From: Nocardia sp. NBC_01730
GTDB taxonomy: Bacteria; Actinomycetota; Actinomycetes; Mycobacteriales; Mycobacteriaceae
NCBI RefSeq assembly: GCF_035920445.1
Contig: NZ_CP109162.1
Location: forward strand, 5,208,001-5,272,000
DNA length: 64,000 nucleotides
Direction of reading: 5' to 3'
Shown here: piece after piece, positions 28,305 to 36,407 of the stretch
Numbering within the stretch: position 1 is the first letter of the stretch
Layout: each line of letters starts with the position of its first letter
Notes under the pieces: generated by a model
The model's input: only the letters and a program-made list of their open reading frames with translations
Told to the model about the DNA's origin: nothing
Database searches by the model: none
Program-made: the position numbers and the translations under genes

Positions 28305-28706
28305 CTAGCCGAACAGCCAGTTGACACCCTTGATGAACGCCAGATCCAACCCGCTGATGAACGCGACCATAAAAATCACGAACACCAGAACAACGCTCGT
28401 ATAGGTGACCATCTGCTTCCGATTGGGCCAGATCACCTTGCGCAGTTCCGCGATGACCTCACGCAGAAACCTGATCAAACGCTTGAACGGATTACCCGAC
28501 TTCTTGCGTTCGGCCCGATCGGTTGTCTTGGCTGCCTTCCGCGACGGTCGGTCGAGTGTGGCGACCCCACCATTGTCGATCTGCGAGGGCGACGCGCTGC
28601 GAGTCCGCCGGGCGGACCGCTTGCCGCTCGGCCGAGTCGCTGCGGCGGTGTCATCGCCTTCGTCGGCCGCATGCGGGCCGTGGCGAGTGTCCCGCTCGTC
28701 GCTCAC
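28305..28706 (-). CDS. secE: preprotein translocase subunit SecE
   Basis: 133 aa. A long basic N-terminal extension (about 70 residues) precedes the conserved amphipathic helix NPFKRLIRFLREVIAELRKV with IWPNRKQ and the single membrane helix VVLVFVIFMVAFISGLDLAF. The GTG start has GGAGAAGGC upstream and overlaps the TGA of a repeat-encoded mini-ORF (GTGA). That Shine-Dalgarno sequence is therefore part of the repeat. Confidence 0.95.
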   Translation of the reverse strand: MSDERDTRHGPHAADEGDDTAAATRPSGKRSARRTRSASPSQIDNGGVATLDRPSRKAAKTTDRAERKKSGNPFKRLIRFLREVIAELRKVIWPNRKQMVTYTSVVLVFVIFMVAFISGLDLAFIKGVNWLFG

Positions 28707-28863
28707 GCCTTCTCCTCGCTGCGCTCGTCGTCGGCGTGCGCGATGCGCGCTGTGCCAATGGCTCGCTCGCTACGCTCGCTCATGCCTGCGCCTCGCTGGC
28801 GCTCGGCTCCGGCACGAGCGAACGCTCGACTGCGTCCATTGTTCGCTCGCTGCGCTCGCTCAC
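28703..28863 (-). repeat. two start-associated MSERSER repeat units before secE
   Basis: Two units of 80 and 77 bp run from GTG 28863 to ATG 28783 to the secE GTG at 28706. Each begins with GTG/ATG followed by AGCGAGCG. Read as ORFs, the first encodes 27 aa (MSERSERTMDAVERSLVPEP...) and stops in ATGA over the second start. The second encodes 26 aa (MSERSERAIGTARIAHADDE...) and stops in GTGA over the secE start. Each unit ends with GAGGCG or GAGGAG, a Shine-Dalgarno sequence for the next start. Confidence 0.75.
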
Positions 28864-28896
28864 GGGTCGATCCTTTCTCGTCGCTGGCATCCAGGG

Positions 28897-28969
<73 letters not shown>

Positions 28970-29191
28970 TCGGTTGGACGGTGTCGTCTGCCCCAACCTC
29001 TGTTCGATATTCAGTTGTGCACTGGTGTCACACAACACGCGCGCCACTCCGGCAGTTGCCGGCCCCGTCGGCGATCCTCGCGGACCGCCTGGAACCAGCC
29101 CTACAGAGCAGCGCGCAGCGGCTGGTGACCCCAGAAACCTGAGTCTACGTCACCGTACGCGACATTAGCCAATCAGGGTCGCCGGACCAGG

Positions 29192-30286
29192 TCAGGCCAG
29201 CTGCACGGTCGCGGTCGCGCGGCCGAAGATCTTCCTTCCCGCCGACTTCGCCACGATCGCGACGACCGCGGTCTTGGTCTCCGGATCGACCGACTTCACC
29301 TTACCTGTGTACTCGACCTCGGCGGCCTCGTCGGTACCCACGTAAACCGGACTGGTGAAGCGCACGTTGTATTCCTTGACCGCGCCGGGATCGCCGAGCC
29401 ACGAGGTGATGAAACCGCCGCCGAGGCCCATCGTGAGCATGCCGTGCGCGACCACGTTGTCCAGGCCGACCAGCTTGACGACCTCGTCGCTCCAATGGAT
29501 CGGGTTGGCATCACCCGAGACGCCCGCGTAGTTCACCAGATCGCCGCGGGTGAGCCGGACCGTGCGCGGGGGCAACTCGTCGCCGACCAACACGTCCTCG
29601 AACCGAATCGCGTGCTTGGTGGGCACCAGCGCGGGGACCACGGGGGCGGGCGCGGCGACAGCCGGAGTGCTGCGCGGGTAGTGGCCCGGCGCCTCTTCGC
29701 CGATGCCATGCATGAGCACGTTGCGGACGGCGGTGTTGAGGTTGGGGTCGATGTCGGCACCGCTGCGGCCGACGAGCGTGGTGTAGGTGGTGAGCACCAA
29801 CTCGTCGTTCTGCGCGGTGACGATGTTCTTGGTGACGATGATGTCGCCACCGAATGCCTGCCGGAACGAGTGCAGATGGACGTCACAGGTGAGCTGGTCG
29901 CCGACCTTGATCGGGCGGTGGAAGTCGAGGATCTGGTCGGTCTGCATGATCTGGCTGAGGTCGTAACCGGTGACGACCTCTTCGAACAGCTTGCGTTGGG
30001 CCAGAATCCCGACCAAGGAGATGAAGGTGAGCGGCGCGAGCAGATTGTCGTAGCCGTACTCCTGCGCGGCGTCCTCGTCCCAGTGCACCGGGTGGTAGTC
30101 CTGCACGGCGCGCGCGTATTCGCGCGCCTTCTCACGGCCGACCTCGTAGTAGTCGTCGACGCGGTAGTGGTGACCAACCATCGCCGCGGCATGTGCCGCG
30201 GGATCGAATACCTCGCCCGTCTGGACCGCTTCGTCTGTACCGGTGTTGATTGTCACGGGAGGACTGTACCTATCTGACCCCGTCAC
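29192..30286 (-). CDS. fused (3R)-hydroxyacyl-ACP dehydratase subunits HadA-HadB
   Basis: 364 aa with two hotdog domains. Residues about 35-190 are HadA-like (MVGHHYRVDDYYEVGREKAR, YDNLLAPLTFISLVG). Residues about 225-364 are HadB-like, with the hydratase motif GVSGDANPIHWSDEVVKLVG followed by VVAHGMLTMG. In M. tuberculosis hadA and hadB are separate genes of the mycolic-acid FAS-II cycle. Here the N-terminal half also has an Asp-x4-His pattern (QDYHPVHWDE), normally seen only in the catalytic subunit. GTG at 30256 is an alternative start. Position between tRNA-Trp and rpmG matches the mycobacterial had locus. Confidence 0.9.
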   Translation of the reverse strand: MTGSDRYSPPVTINTGTDEAVQTGEVFDPAAHAAAMVGHHYRVDDYYEVGREKAREYARAVQDYHPVHWDEDAAQEYGYDNLLAPLTFISLVGILAQRKLFEEVVTGYDLSQIMQTDQILDFHRPIKVGDQLTCDVHLHSFRQAFGGDIIVTKNIVTAQNDELVLTTYTTLVGRSGADIDPNLNTAVRNVLMHGIGEEAPGHYPRSTPAVAAPAPVVPALVPTKHAIRFEDVLVGDELPPRTVRLTRGDLVNYAGVSGDANPIHWSDEVVKLVGLDNVVAHGMLTMGLGGGFITSWLGDPGAVKEYNVRFTSPVYVGTDEAAEVEYTGKVKSVDPETKTAVVAIVAKSAGRKIFGRATATVQLA

Positions 30287-30336
30287 CCGGAGTCTGCGGA
30301 GCGCTCACCACCGCACCCACACCGTGAAAATGCGTC

Positions 30337-30360
30337 AGGGCCGGACTTATGTCCGGCCCT
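30337..30360 (-). terminator. rpmG terminator
   Basis: AGGGCCGGAC and GTCCGGCCCT make a 10-bp stem with the TTAT loop, followed on the minus strand by GACGCATTTTC. It lies 73 bases beyond the rpmG stop. Confidence 0.65.
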
Positions 30361-30433
30361 CGCGGTGCCACGGCCCGAGATAACCAGGATGCGACTCCCG
30401 GCCTACACCACGCGGTAGTTCACGCGCGGAGGA

Positions 30434-30604
30434 CTAGCGGGATTCGCGGTGCGCCCGGTGCGTGCCGCAGTTCGGGCAGAACTTCTTCAGCTCCAGCCGG
30501 TCCGGGTCATTACGCCGGTTCTTCTTGGTGATGTAGTTGCGGTGCTTGCACTGCTCGCAGGCCAAGGTGATCTTTGGCCGGACATCGGTGGACTTCGCGG
30601 CCAC
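30434..30604 (-). CDS. rpmG: 50S ribosomal protein L33
   Basis: 56 aa: [20 protein letters not shown], then [20 protein letters not shown] and [16 protein letters not shown]. It keeps both CxxC pairs (CEQC and CPNC), so this is the zinc-binding form. GTG start with AAGAAGG upstream. Located between tRNA-Met and hadAB. Confidence 0.95.
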
Positions 30605-30645
30605 GATATGCCTTCTTTCCGGTACCTGATGGGCTTAATCGGTTG

Positions 30646-30721
30646 TGGTAGCGATGGCCGGACTTGAACCGGCGACACAACGATTATGAGTCGTTTGCTC
30701 TACCGACTGAGCTACACCGCC
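30646..30721 (-). tRNA. tRNA-Met (CAT anticodon), elongator type
   Basis: Acceptor GGCGGTG pairs with CATCGCT (two G-U pairs), anticodon loop CTCATAA, T-arm GGTTCAAGTCC. The 3' CCA is encoded at 30646-30648. It lacks initiator features. A tRNA-Ile2 with lysidine cannot be fully excluded, but the locus matches mycobacterial metT. Confidence 0.92.
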
Positions 30722-30805
30722 ACGGCGTCGCATTACCGTGGTGCCGCGCCCAACTCCCGCAACTACAGGAGCGATGCCGAGTCGGTCACCACCGGCAATC
30801 CGGCG

Positions 30806-30878
30806 AGCCCCCTAACGGAATCGAACCGTTGACCTTTTCCTTACCATGGAAACGCTCTGCCGACTGAGCTAAGGGGGC
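30806..30878 (-). tRNA. tRNA-Thr (GGT anticodon)
   Basis: 73 nt. Acceptor GCCCCCT/AGGGGGC, anticodon stem TTTCC/GGAAA around ATGGTAA, T-arm GGTTCGATTCC. CCA not encoded. Confidence 0.95.
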
Positions 30879-30990
30879 ATGACTGCTGCCGCACCGAGCT
30901 CCAAAAGCTCGACCTCAGCGCGGCGAAGTCTTGAACGAGGTTACACACTCACCGGTCTCACCACCAAACCGCGTGGTCAAAGCTGTGTTT

Positions 30991-31093
30991 TTGGCCGCGC
31001 GGGCGCGGCGGGTTCGCGGCCCCCTGTTGGCTTGCATCCGAGCGGCCGCTGCTCGCGACTGCGGCGCATGCGCAGCGGCCGCTCGGACGCAAG
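30991..31093 (-). repeat. GC-rich palindromic repeat copy
   Basis: Bases 30991-31035 are the exact reverse complement of 35351-35395 (45 bp). The first 33 bases also recur at 54759-54791. Next to it, CTTGCATCCGAGCGGCCGCT and what follows form a 22-bp arm pairing 21/22 with 31072-31093. Confidence 0.8.
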
Positions 31094-31408
31094 CCGGGCC
31101 GCGAACGGCGCTCGTAAGACTCGCGCTGTGCGGGTTGGGAGTGCGGGGGGCTCGACTTCTGTCGTGTTGGTGTGGCGGGTTCTGTCGATTGGGTGCGGCA
31201 GGTCCGTTCGGTTCGCGCTGTACATGGTCGCGAGGGCGCGCCAGCTCGAGCATGGCCGCGCAACGAGGGAGTCCGGTCCCGCGGCAGCACAGCCTGCGTG
31301 CGCCCACAAAAACCGAACGCCGACACGAACAACGCAACCAACGGGGGGACGCCACGCCGACGGCACGCGGAACTGCCCCACAGATAGAACAGTCAGCCAA
31401 AGCGAGCG

Positions 31409-31442
31409 CACCAGCACCAGCACCAGCACCAGCACCAGCACC
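31409..31442 (+). repeat. CACCAG hexanucleotide microsatellite
   Basis: More than five tandem copies of the 6-base unit CACCAG in the intergenic gap. A possible slippage site with no gene attached. Confidence 0.7.
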
Positions 31443-31574
31443 CAAGAGTTAACCCGCACCGACGTAAGCCGCAACCCACACCGACGTGATCAACGCAACC
31501 ACGGAAAGGGGGTCCGGGGGGCAAAGCCCCACCGGGCGGGGCGTGGGGGTTGCACCCCCACAAAACAGACGAAG

Positions 31575-31609
31575 TGAGCCCTGTACGCGCATTCTGCGTA
31601 CAGGGCTCA
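31575..31609 (-). terminator. tRNA-Tyr terminator
   Basis: TGAGCCCTGTACGC and GCGTACAGGGCTCA make a perfect 14-bp stem. On the minus strand it is followed by TTCGTCTGTTTTG. Begins 15 bases after the tRNA. Confidence 0.8.
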
Positions 31610-31623
31610 CCTAGCGAACGAAG

Positions 31624-31706
31624 TGGCAGGTGTAGGATTCGAACCTACGTAGGCTTTCACCGACAGATTTACAGTCTGCTCCCATTGGCCGCTCGGGCAA
31701 CCTGCC
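31624..31706 (-). tRNA. tRNA-Tyr (GTA anticodon)
   Basis: 83 nt with a long variable arm, as bacterial tRNA-Tyr has. Acceptor GGCAGGT/ACCTGCC, anticodon loop CTGTAAA, T-arm GGTTCGAATCC, discriminator A. CCA not encoded. Confidence 0.95.
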
Positions 31707-31878
31707 TTTCGCGCTTGTTCTGCGCGCTGAGCAGAATACATCGAACCCGCACCCCTAATGCAAACCGGCTGGCTATTGGCCATGCCGGGCGACTAACCTC
31801 GGGTCTCCGGGTAGAACTGACGATGGCCGGAACATCCGGTTGTGGTGACCCGTCGGACCGTCAGGACAGGAGCGCAGC

Positions 31879-32370
31879 GTGGCTGATTCGTCTTTCGATG
31901 TTGTGAGCAAGGTCGATCGACAGGAGGTCGACAACGCCCTGCATCAGGCGGAGAAGGAGCTCAACACCCGCTACGACTTCCGCGGAACCGGCGCGTCGAT
32001 CGAATGGTCCGGCGAGGACAAGATCGTGCTCACCGCCGAGGCGGAGGAGCGTGTCAAGGCCGCGCTGGAGGTGTTCAAGGAGAAGCTGATCCGCCGCGAC
32101 ATCTCACTGAAGGCGTTCGACGCGGGTGAGCCCGCCGCCTCCGGCAAGGTGTACCGGATCACCGGCTCGCTGGTGCAGGGCATCGATGCCGAGCATGCGA
32201 AGAAGATCTCCAAGAAGATCCGCGACGAGGGGCCGAAGGGCGTGAAGGCGCAGATCCAGGGCGAGGAGCTGCGGGTGAGTAGCAAGAAGCGCGACGACTT
32301 GCAGGCCGTCATCTCCCTGTTGAAGAGCGAGGATTTCGGCATCGCGCTCCAGTTCGTCAACTACCGCTGA
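31879..32370 (+). CDS. YajQ-family nucleotide-binding protein
   Basis: 163 aa matching YajQ/UPF0234 throughout: [40 protein letters not shown], and the C-terminal [20 protein letters not shown] with LQFVNYR. Relatives bind cyclic di-GMP or other nucleotides; the role in actinobacteria is uncertain. GTG start with GGACAGGAG upstream. Its 3' end overlaps the convergent reductase/hemerythrin gene by 10 bp. Confidence 0.93.
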   Translation: MADSSFDVVSKVDRQEVDNALHQAEKELNTRYDFRGTGASIEWSGEDKIVLTAEAEERVKAALEVFKEKLIRRDISLKAFDAGEPAASGKVYRITGSLVQGIDAEHAKKISKKIRDEGPKGVKAQIQGEELRVSSKKRDDLQAVISLLKSEDFGIALQFVNYR

Positions 32371-33392
32371 CCGCCTTCGGGTCGTAGCGCGGCCGGGTCG
32401 GCCGCGTTCAGCGTTTCGACGAGCGTGTCTTCCTCGTAGCTGAAGTGGTTTTCCAATTCTGTTGCGAGGCGGTCGAATTCGGTGCGCAACCGAGCCACGT
32501 CACCAGACTCTTCGGAGTCGAGCAGCTCACGTAGTTCAGTCAGCGCCGCGGCTACTACACCGTGTTCGCGCTGCAACCGGTCCACCACGGGCGCCAGCTC
32601 GGGCTGCAGGCGGACCAGCGCGGGAAAAATGCCGTCCTCGCTGGTGTGGTGCTCGTGCAGCGCACTACAGAACGCGACGCAGTGCGTGCGCAGTTCCTGC
32701 GGCAGAGTCGGTTTCGCGATGACGTCCGGCGCGTTCGAATGTCCGTCTAGACCCGCTCGGACGGTGGCGAGATCGCGGCGCAGCTGTGCGTGCACCTGCC
32801 GCAGATGGTCGCCGATCGCGGCGGCGCGCTGCCGGGTGGGCGTGGCCGCTTCGGGCGAGCCGGATACCGCGAGCGTGCCTGCGACACCCGCCACGACGGT
32901 CGCGGTCGCGCCGGCGCCCGCCAGGAAGCGACGCCTGCCCAGTCCGGGGCGAGCGGTGGGACGCAGCGCGACCACCGGGATGACCCGGTCGGTCGCCGCC
33001 TGATAGGCGTCGAACGCAGGGTCGTCGCTCGCCTGCGCGGCATAGTGGCGATCCCGTTCCGCACCCTCCAGGATCGAGGCGCTCGCGGCGTAGGTCTCGA
33101 TCCCCTTCTCCGCACCGATCTCGACGGTGACCTGCGAATGCACCCGCACGTTGTAGAACCAGGCGGGATGAGTGTCGGCGCCGGCGTTGGAACCGAACAC
33201 CAGAAGGCGATCTGTGTCGCGGCGGTAGACGACGGGCACGGTGTGCCGGCGACCGCTGCGGGCGCCGATGGTGGTGAGCAGCACGAGCGGCGCTCCCTCG
33301 AACATCCCGCCGACCTTCCCCCCGTTCGCGCGGAACTCCGCGATGATCGCCCGGTTGAAGTCGCCTGGCCGGATCTGCTCCGGATCGGTCAT
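32361..33392 (-). CDS. deazaflavin-dependent reductase fused to hemerythrin domain, with internal Tat-like segment
   Basis: 343 aa in three parts. Residues about 1-145 are a Ddn/DUF385-type F420-dependent reductase ([40 protein letters not shown]). Residues 151-176 read [20 protein letters not shown] and on, a twin-arginine motif followed by a hydrophobic helix. Residues about 195-330 are an HHE/hemerythrin bundle with His at about 196, 246-249, 277 and 316 and acidic ligands in HHTSED and HFSYEED. A Tat-like signal in the middle of a protein is unusual. The gene is divergent from a MarR gene with an operator between them, so it probably answers to that regulator. Function unknown; di-iron oxygen or NO sensing joined to F420 chemistry is a guess. 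Confidence 0.85.
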   Translation of the reverse strand: MTDPEQIRPGDFNRAIIAEFRANGGKVGGMFEGAPLVLLTTIGARSGRRHTVPVVYRRDTDRLLVFGSNAGADTHPAWFYNVRVHSQVTVEIGAEKGIETYAASASILEGAERDRHYAAQASDDPAFDAYQAATDRVIPVVALRPTARPGLGRRRFLAGAGATATVVAGVAGTLAVSGSPEAATPTRQRAAAIGDHLRQVHAQLRRDLATVRAGLDGHSNAPDVIAKPTLPQELRTHCVAFCSALHEHHTSEDGIFPALVRLQPELAPVVDRLQREHGVVAAALTELRELLDSEESGDVARLRTEFDRLATELENHFSYEEDTLVETLNAADPAALRPEGGQR

Positions 33393-33462
33393 GTCCGACG
33401 CCCCTTTCGTGGTGCCGCGCGCACGCCGCGACCGCTGGTTATAGCCTGAGAGTTAAGGCAGT

Positions 33463-33497
33463 TTTGCTTTGCAAGCAAAAATATTTTGTAAGCAAAG
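33463..33497. promoter_or_regulatory. predicted MarR operator between the divergent genes
   Basis: TTTGCTT-TGC-AAGCAAA is a perfect 7-bp inverted repeat (33463-33479). A third half-site, AAGCAAAG, lies at 33490-33497 after TTTTGT. It sits 21 bases before the MarR ATG and between the two divergent genes, in an AT-rich island. Confidence 0.6.
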
Positions 33498-33517
33498 ACT
33501 ATTGAGAGGTGTGCGGT

Positions 33518-33982
33518 ATGTCAACCGATGAGCGGGGGGGACTTGGTGTCGACGAGGGCATCCGCACCCTGCTGCTGCTCATGCCGAGGGTGGTCGGACG
33601 AGCGAAGAAGCTGGGCGTCCCGGAGGAGCTGGAATCGTTCTCGCTGGCACCGCGGCACCTGTCGCTGCTGGCCAACCTGGTGTTTGATGGTCCGACCACG
33701 GTGACCGATCTCGCCGCACGCCTGGAGGTGGCGCCGACGACGGTGAGCCTGATGGTCGGCGAACTGAGCAAACAGGGCGTGCTCGAGCGCGGTGCGGATC
33801 CTGACGATCGCAGGCGCACCATCGTCAGCATCGCACCCGCACACGCGGAATCGGTGCACAAGTGGCTCGGCCGCAGCGCACGGGCCTGGCGCGCGGTGCT
33901 GGAACCGCTGACACCGGAACAGCGGCGGCTGTTCGTCGAGACGTTCCGCGCCTACGAAGAAGAGCTGGCCGCGGACGAATGA
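33518..33982 (+). CDS. MarR-family transcriptional regulator
   Basis: 154 aa. Winged helix at about residues 45-110: LANLVFDGPTTVTDLAARLE, VAPTTVSLMVGELSKQGVLE, and the wing ADPDDRRRTIVSIAPAH. The ATG at 33518 has GAGAGG eight bases upstream. The AAGCAAA palindrome in its own promoter argues for autoregulation and for control of the divergent reductase/hemerythrin gene. Ligand unknown. Confidence 0.9.
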   Translation: MSTDERGGLGVDEGIRTLLLLMPRVVGRAKKLGVPEELESFSLAPRHLSLLANLVFDGPTTVTDLAARLEVAPTTVSLMVGELSKQGVLERGADPDDRRRTIVSIAPAHAESVHKWLGRSARAWRAVLEPLTPEQRRLFVETFRAYEEELAADE

Positions 33983-33992
33983 CGAGGGGGTC

Positions 33993-34874
33993 TCAGTAGC
34001 GGCGCGGGCCGCCCGCCATTTCCTCGAGGCGGGCGATGCGGTCGGCCATGGGCGGGTGTGTGGAGAACCAGCGCGCCGCCCGCTCGCCCGCGCGGAACGG
34101 GTTGGCGATCATCAGATGCGATTGCGCCGTCAGCTGTGGCTCCGGCGGCAGCGGGGCAGCTCGGACGCCGCGCTCCAGCTTGCGCAGAGCTGACGCGAGA
34201 GCCAGCGGGTCGCCCGTGAGCTCGGCGCCGGACTGGTCGGCCTGGTACTCACGCGAGCGGGAGACGGCCAGTTTGATCAGGGTCGCGGCGATCGGGCCGA
34301 GCAGCGATATCAGCAGCACGCCCAGGATGTTCGGGCTTTCACCGTTGCGGTTACCGCCGAACATGGACGCGAAGAAGGCCAGGTTGGCCAGGCCGGAGAT
34401 GACGGCCGCAAGCGCGCCTGCGATCGAGGAGATGAGAATGTCGCGGTTGTAGACGTGCGAGAGCTCATGACCGAGCACGGCGCGCAACTCTCGCTCATCG
34501 AGGATCTGCAGGATGCCGCTGGTGCAGCAGACCGCAGCATGCCGGGGACTCCGACCGGTGGCGAAGGCGTTGGGCGCGTTGGTCGGACTGATGTACAGCC
34601 GCGGCATCGGCTGGCGCGCGGCGGTAGCCAGCTCGCGCACTATCCGATAGATGACCGGCGCCTCCAGCTCGCTGACAGGCTGCGCATGCATCGCCTTCAA
34701 TGCGATCTTGTCGCTGTTGAAGTACGCGTACGCGTTCACACCCAACGCCAGCAGAATCGCCAGGACCAGGATGGTCGGGCTGCGGAACAGCGCACCCGCG
34801 AACACGATCAACGCCGAGAGGCCGACCATCAGCCCGAAGGTCTTCAGTCCGTTCGCATACCCGTGCCCGTGCAT
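33993..34874 (-). CDS. htpX: membrane zinc metalloprotease HtpX
   Basis: 293 aa. Membrane helices at about 12-28 and 34-50, zinc motif HELSH at residues 136-140, another hydrophobic pair at about 150-195, and the downstream [20 protein letters not shown] segment carrying the third zinc ligand. Degrades misfolded membrane proteins. Next to yajQ and the polyprenyl synthase as in M. tuberculosis. Confidence 0.95.
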   Translation of the reverse strand: MHGHGYANGLKTFGLMVGLSALIVFAGALFRSPTILVLAILLALGVNAYAYFNSDKIALKAMHAQPVSELEAPVIYRIVRELATAARQPMPRLYISPTNAPNAFATGRSPRHAAVCCTSGILQILDERELRAVLGHELSHVYNRDILISSIAGALAAVISGLANLAFFASMFGGNRNGESPNILGVLLISLLGPIAATLIKLAVSRSREYQADQSGAELTGDPLALASALRKLERGVRAAPLPPEPQLTAQSHLMIANPFRAGERAARWFSTHPPMADRIARLEEMAGGPRRY

Positions 34875-35017
34875 AAGTCTCCCTTGCCAACTCCCCCGTT
34901 CACCGAGTTGCCCTTACAGCAGCTCAACGACAGAAGCCCCGGACTGAGTTCCGGCGCACCCGCCCCACCCCTGCCACACATCACATTCGCGGTTCGAAAC
35001 ACGTCCGAGCCCACCGC

Positions 35018-35333
35018 GACACAACTCCCCCAACCACACTGCCGATTCCCGCGTCGCCTACCAGCACAGCGCCCTCGCCCTCGCACAACGCGAGCCTCAT
35101 CGGCACTCCCAGACAGCCGAATCCAAACACCGCAACCTCCCGCGCGAGTCTTACCACCACCTTCGCGGCCCCGGCCCGCGTCAAGCCACTACGACACAAC
35201 TCCCCTAACGACACAGCCGCGCCCCACACCACCCACCAGCACAGCCCCCGACCACAAAGCGCGAATCGCACTGGCCACCCACCAGCCAAAACCCAGCACC
35301 GCACCCTCCCAACCCACAGAGCGCGAGTCTTAC
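35018..35333 (+). repeat. diverged tandem duplication, period about 175-179 bp
   Basis: Shared landmarks in order: GACACAACTCCCC (35018 and 35193), CCAGCACAGC, and GCGCGAGTCTTAC (35142 and 35321). The unit end also recurs, inverted, near 31.1 kb. Copies differ by many substitutions, so the duplication is old. Confidence 0.6.
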
Positions 35334-35350
35334 GAGCGCGTTCGCGGCCC

Positions 35351-35395
35351 GCAAGCCAACAGGGGGCCGCGAACCCGCCGCGCCCGCGCGGCCAA
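35351..35395 (+). repeat. GC-rich palindromic family, 45-bp copy
   Basis: Identical over 45 bp to the reverse complement of 30991-31035. Its last 33 bases also match 54759-54791. It ends four bases before the stop codon of the polyprenyl diphosphate synthase gene and could help terminate that transcript. Confidence 0.8.
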
Positions 35396-35399
35396 GAAT

Positions 35400-36407
35400 T
35401 CAGCCCACGCGGTCGATGGTGTAGCGGACCAGCCGCTCGAGTGCGTCGTTGGCCGGGCCACCTGGCAGCGCGGACAGCTCGGTGTGTGCGATGTCGGCGT
35501 AATTTTGCAGCTTCGCCTTGGCCAGCACCATGCCGCGGGAGTGGGCGAGCAGCGCGAGCGCCTCCTCGACCTCGTCGTCGGTCTCCAGTGGGCGGGCGAG
35601 CAGCTTGCGTAAGCGGTCGCCTTCGGCTCCCTCGTCGCGCAGCGCGTACAGCACCGGCAGGGTGTGCACGCCCTCGCGAAGATCGGTGCCGGGGGTCTTG
35701 CCGGACTGCTCGGAGGCCGAGGAGATGTCGATGATGTCGTCCGAGATCTGGAAGGCGGTGCCCACGGCGTCGCCGAGGCGGGCCAGCCGCTCGACATTCT
35801 CGGCGTCGGCCCCGGAGAAGGTGCCGCCGAATCGCCCGGAGGCGGCGATCAGCGAACCGGTCTTCTCCCATACCACACGCAGGTAGTGCTCGACCGGATC
35901 CTGGGATGCGCGGGCGCCCATGGTCTCGCGCATCTGACCGGTGACCAGTTCGGCGAAGGTCTCGGCGATGATGCGCACCGCGTCGGGCCCGAGTGTTGAT
36001 GTGAGCCGCGAGGCGTGCGCGAACAGGTAATCCCCCGCGAGGATGGCGATGCTGTTGCCCCAGCGCGCGTTCACGCTCGATGCGCCGCGGCGCATCGGCG
36101 CCTCGTCCATCACGTCGTCGTGGTACAGCGTGGCGAGGTGCACCAGCTCGACAACGGTGCCCGCGGTGATCAACGCGGGATCGTTCGGGCGCGGGCCGAG
36201 CTGCCCGGTGAGGATGGTGAACAGTGGCCGGAATCGCTTGCCACCCGCCTTGGCCAGATGCAGCGCGGCTTCCAGCAGGAAGTCCTCGCCGTCGGACAAC
36301 TCGTCGACCAGGAGCTTCTCGACCTTGTCCAGGCCGTCACGCACGGTCGCGGCGAGGTCGATGTCGACGAGATCGACACCGGCCACCACCGTGCTCAGTT
36401 CGCTCAC
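35400..36407 (-). CDS. grcC1: polyprenyl diphosphate synthase (menaquinone side chain)
   Basis: 335 aa from GTG 36407 (VSELSTVVAGVDLVDIDLAA). Both Asp-rich motifs are present: LYHDDVMDEAPMRRG and FQISDDIIDISSA, with GGKRFRPLF near the N-terminus. The chosen length agrees with the M. tuberculosis homologue as I recall it. A longer form from ATG 36500, which has GGGAGAAG upstream, would add 31 residues, 26 of them encoded by an MSERSER repeat unit in frame. It makes the long-chain isoprenyl diphosphate used by MenA. Divergent from menJ. Confidence 0.92.
   Translation of the reverse strand: MSELSTVVAGVDLVDIDLAATVRDGLDKVEKLLVDELSDGEDFLLEAALHLAKAGGKRFRPLFTILTGQLGPRPNDPALITAGTVVELVHLATLYHDDVMDEAPMRRGASSVNARWGNSIAILAGDYLFAHASRLTSTLGPDAVRIIAETFAELVTGQMRETMGARASQDPVEHYLRVVWEKTGSLIAASGRFGGTFSGADAENVERLARLGDAVGTAFQISDDIIDISSASEQSGKTPGTDLREGVHTLPVLYALRDEGAEGDRLRKLLARPLETDDEVEEALALLAHSRGMVLAKAKLQNYADIAHTELSALPGGPANDALERLVRYTIDRVG

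Larger units (their letters stand above)
30879..31574. other. repeat-rich gap between tRNA-Thr and tRNA-Tyr, no gene
   Basis: Nearly 700 bp without a credible gene. It holds a long copy of the GC-rich palindromic family (30991-31093), a TCTTACGAGCGC-type sequence also seen near 35.3 kb, a short CACCAG microsatellite (31409-31442) and a GTGGGGGT/ACCCCCAC hairpin (31543-31561). Open frames here come only from repeat composition. Confidence 0.6.
34875..35399. other. repeat-filled gap between htpX and the polyprenyl synthase, no gene
   Basis: 525 bp of C- and A-rich sequence without a gene. It holds a diverged tandem duplication of about 175-179 bp (copies starting near 35018 and 35193, both beginning GACACAACTCCCC and ending GCGCGAGTCTTAC) and then a 45-bp exact copy of the palindromic family abutting the stop codon of the synthase gene. 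Confidence 0.65.

Noticed and set aside
30879..31577. Coding frames in the tRNA-Thr/tRNA-Tyr gap
   Set aside because: They follow the palindromic repeat and the CACCAG microsatellite; all frames are open because of composition.
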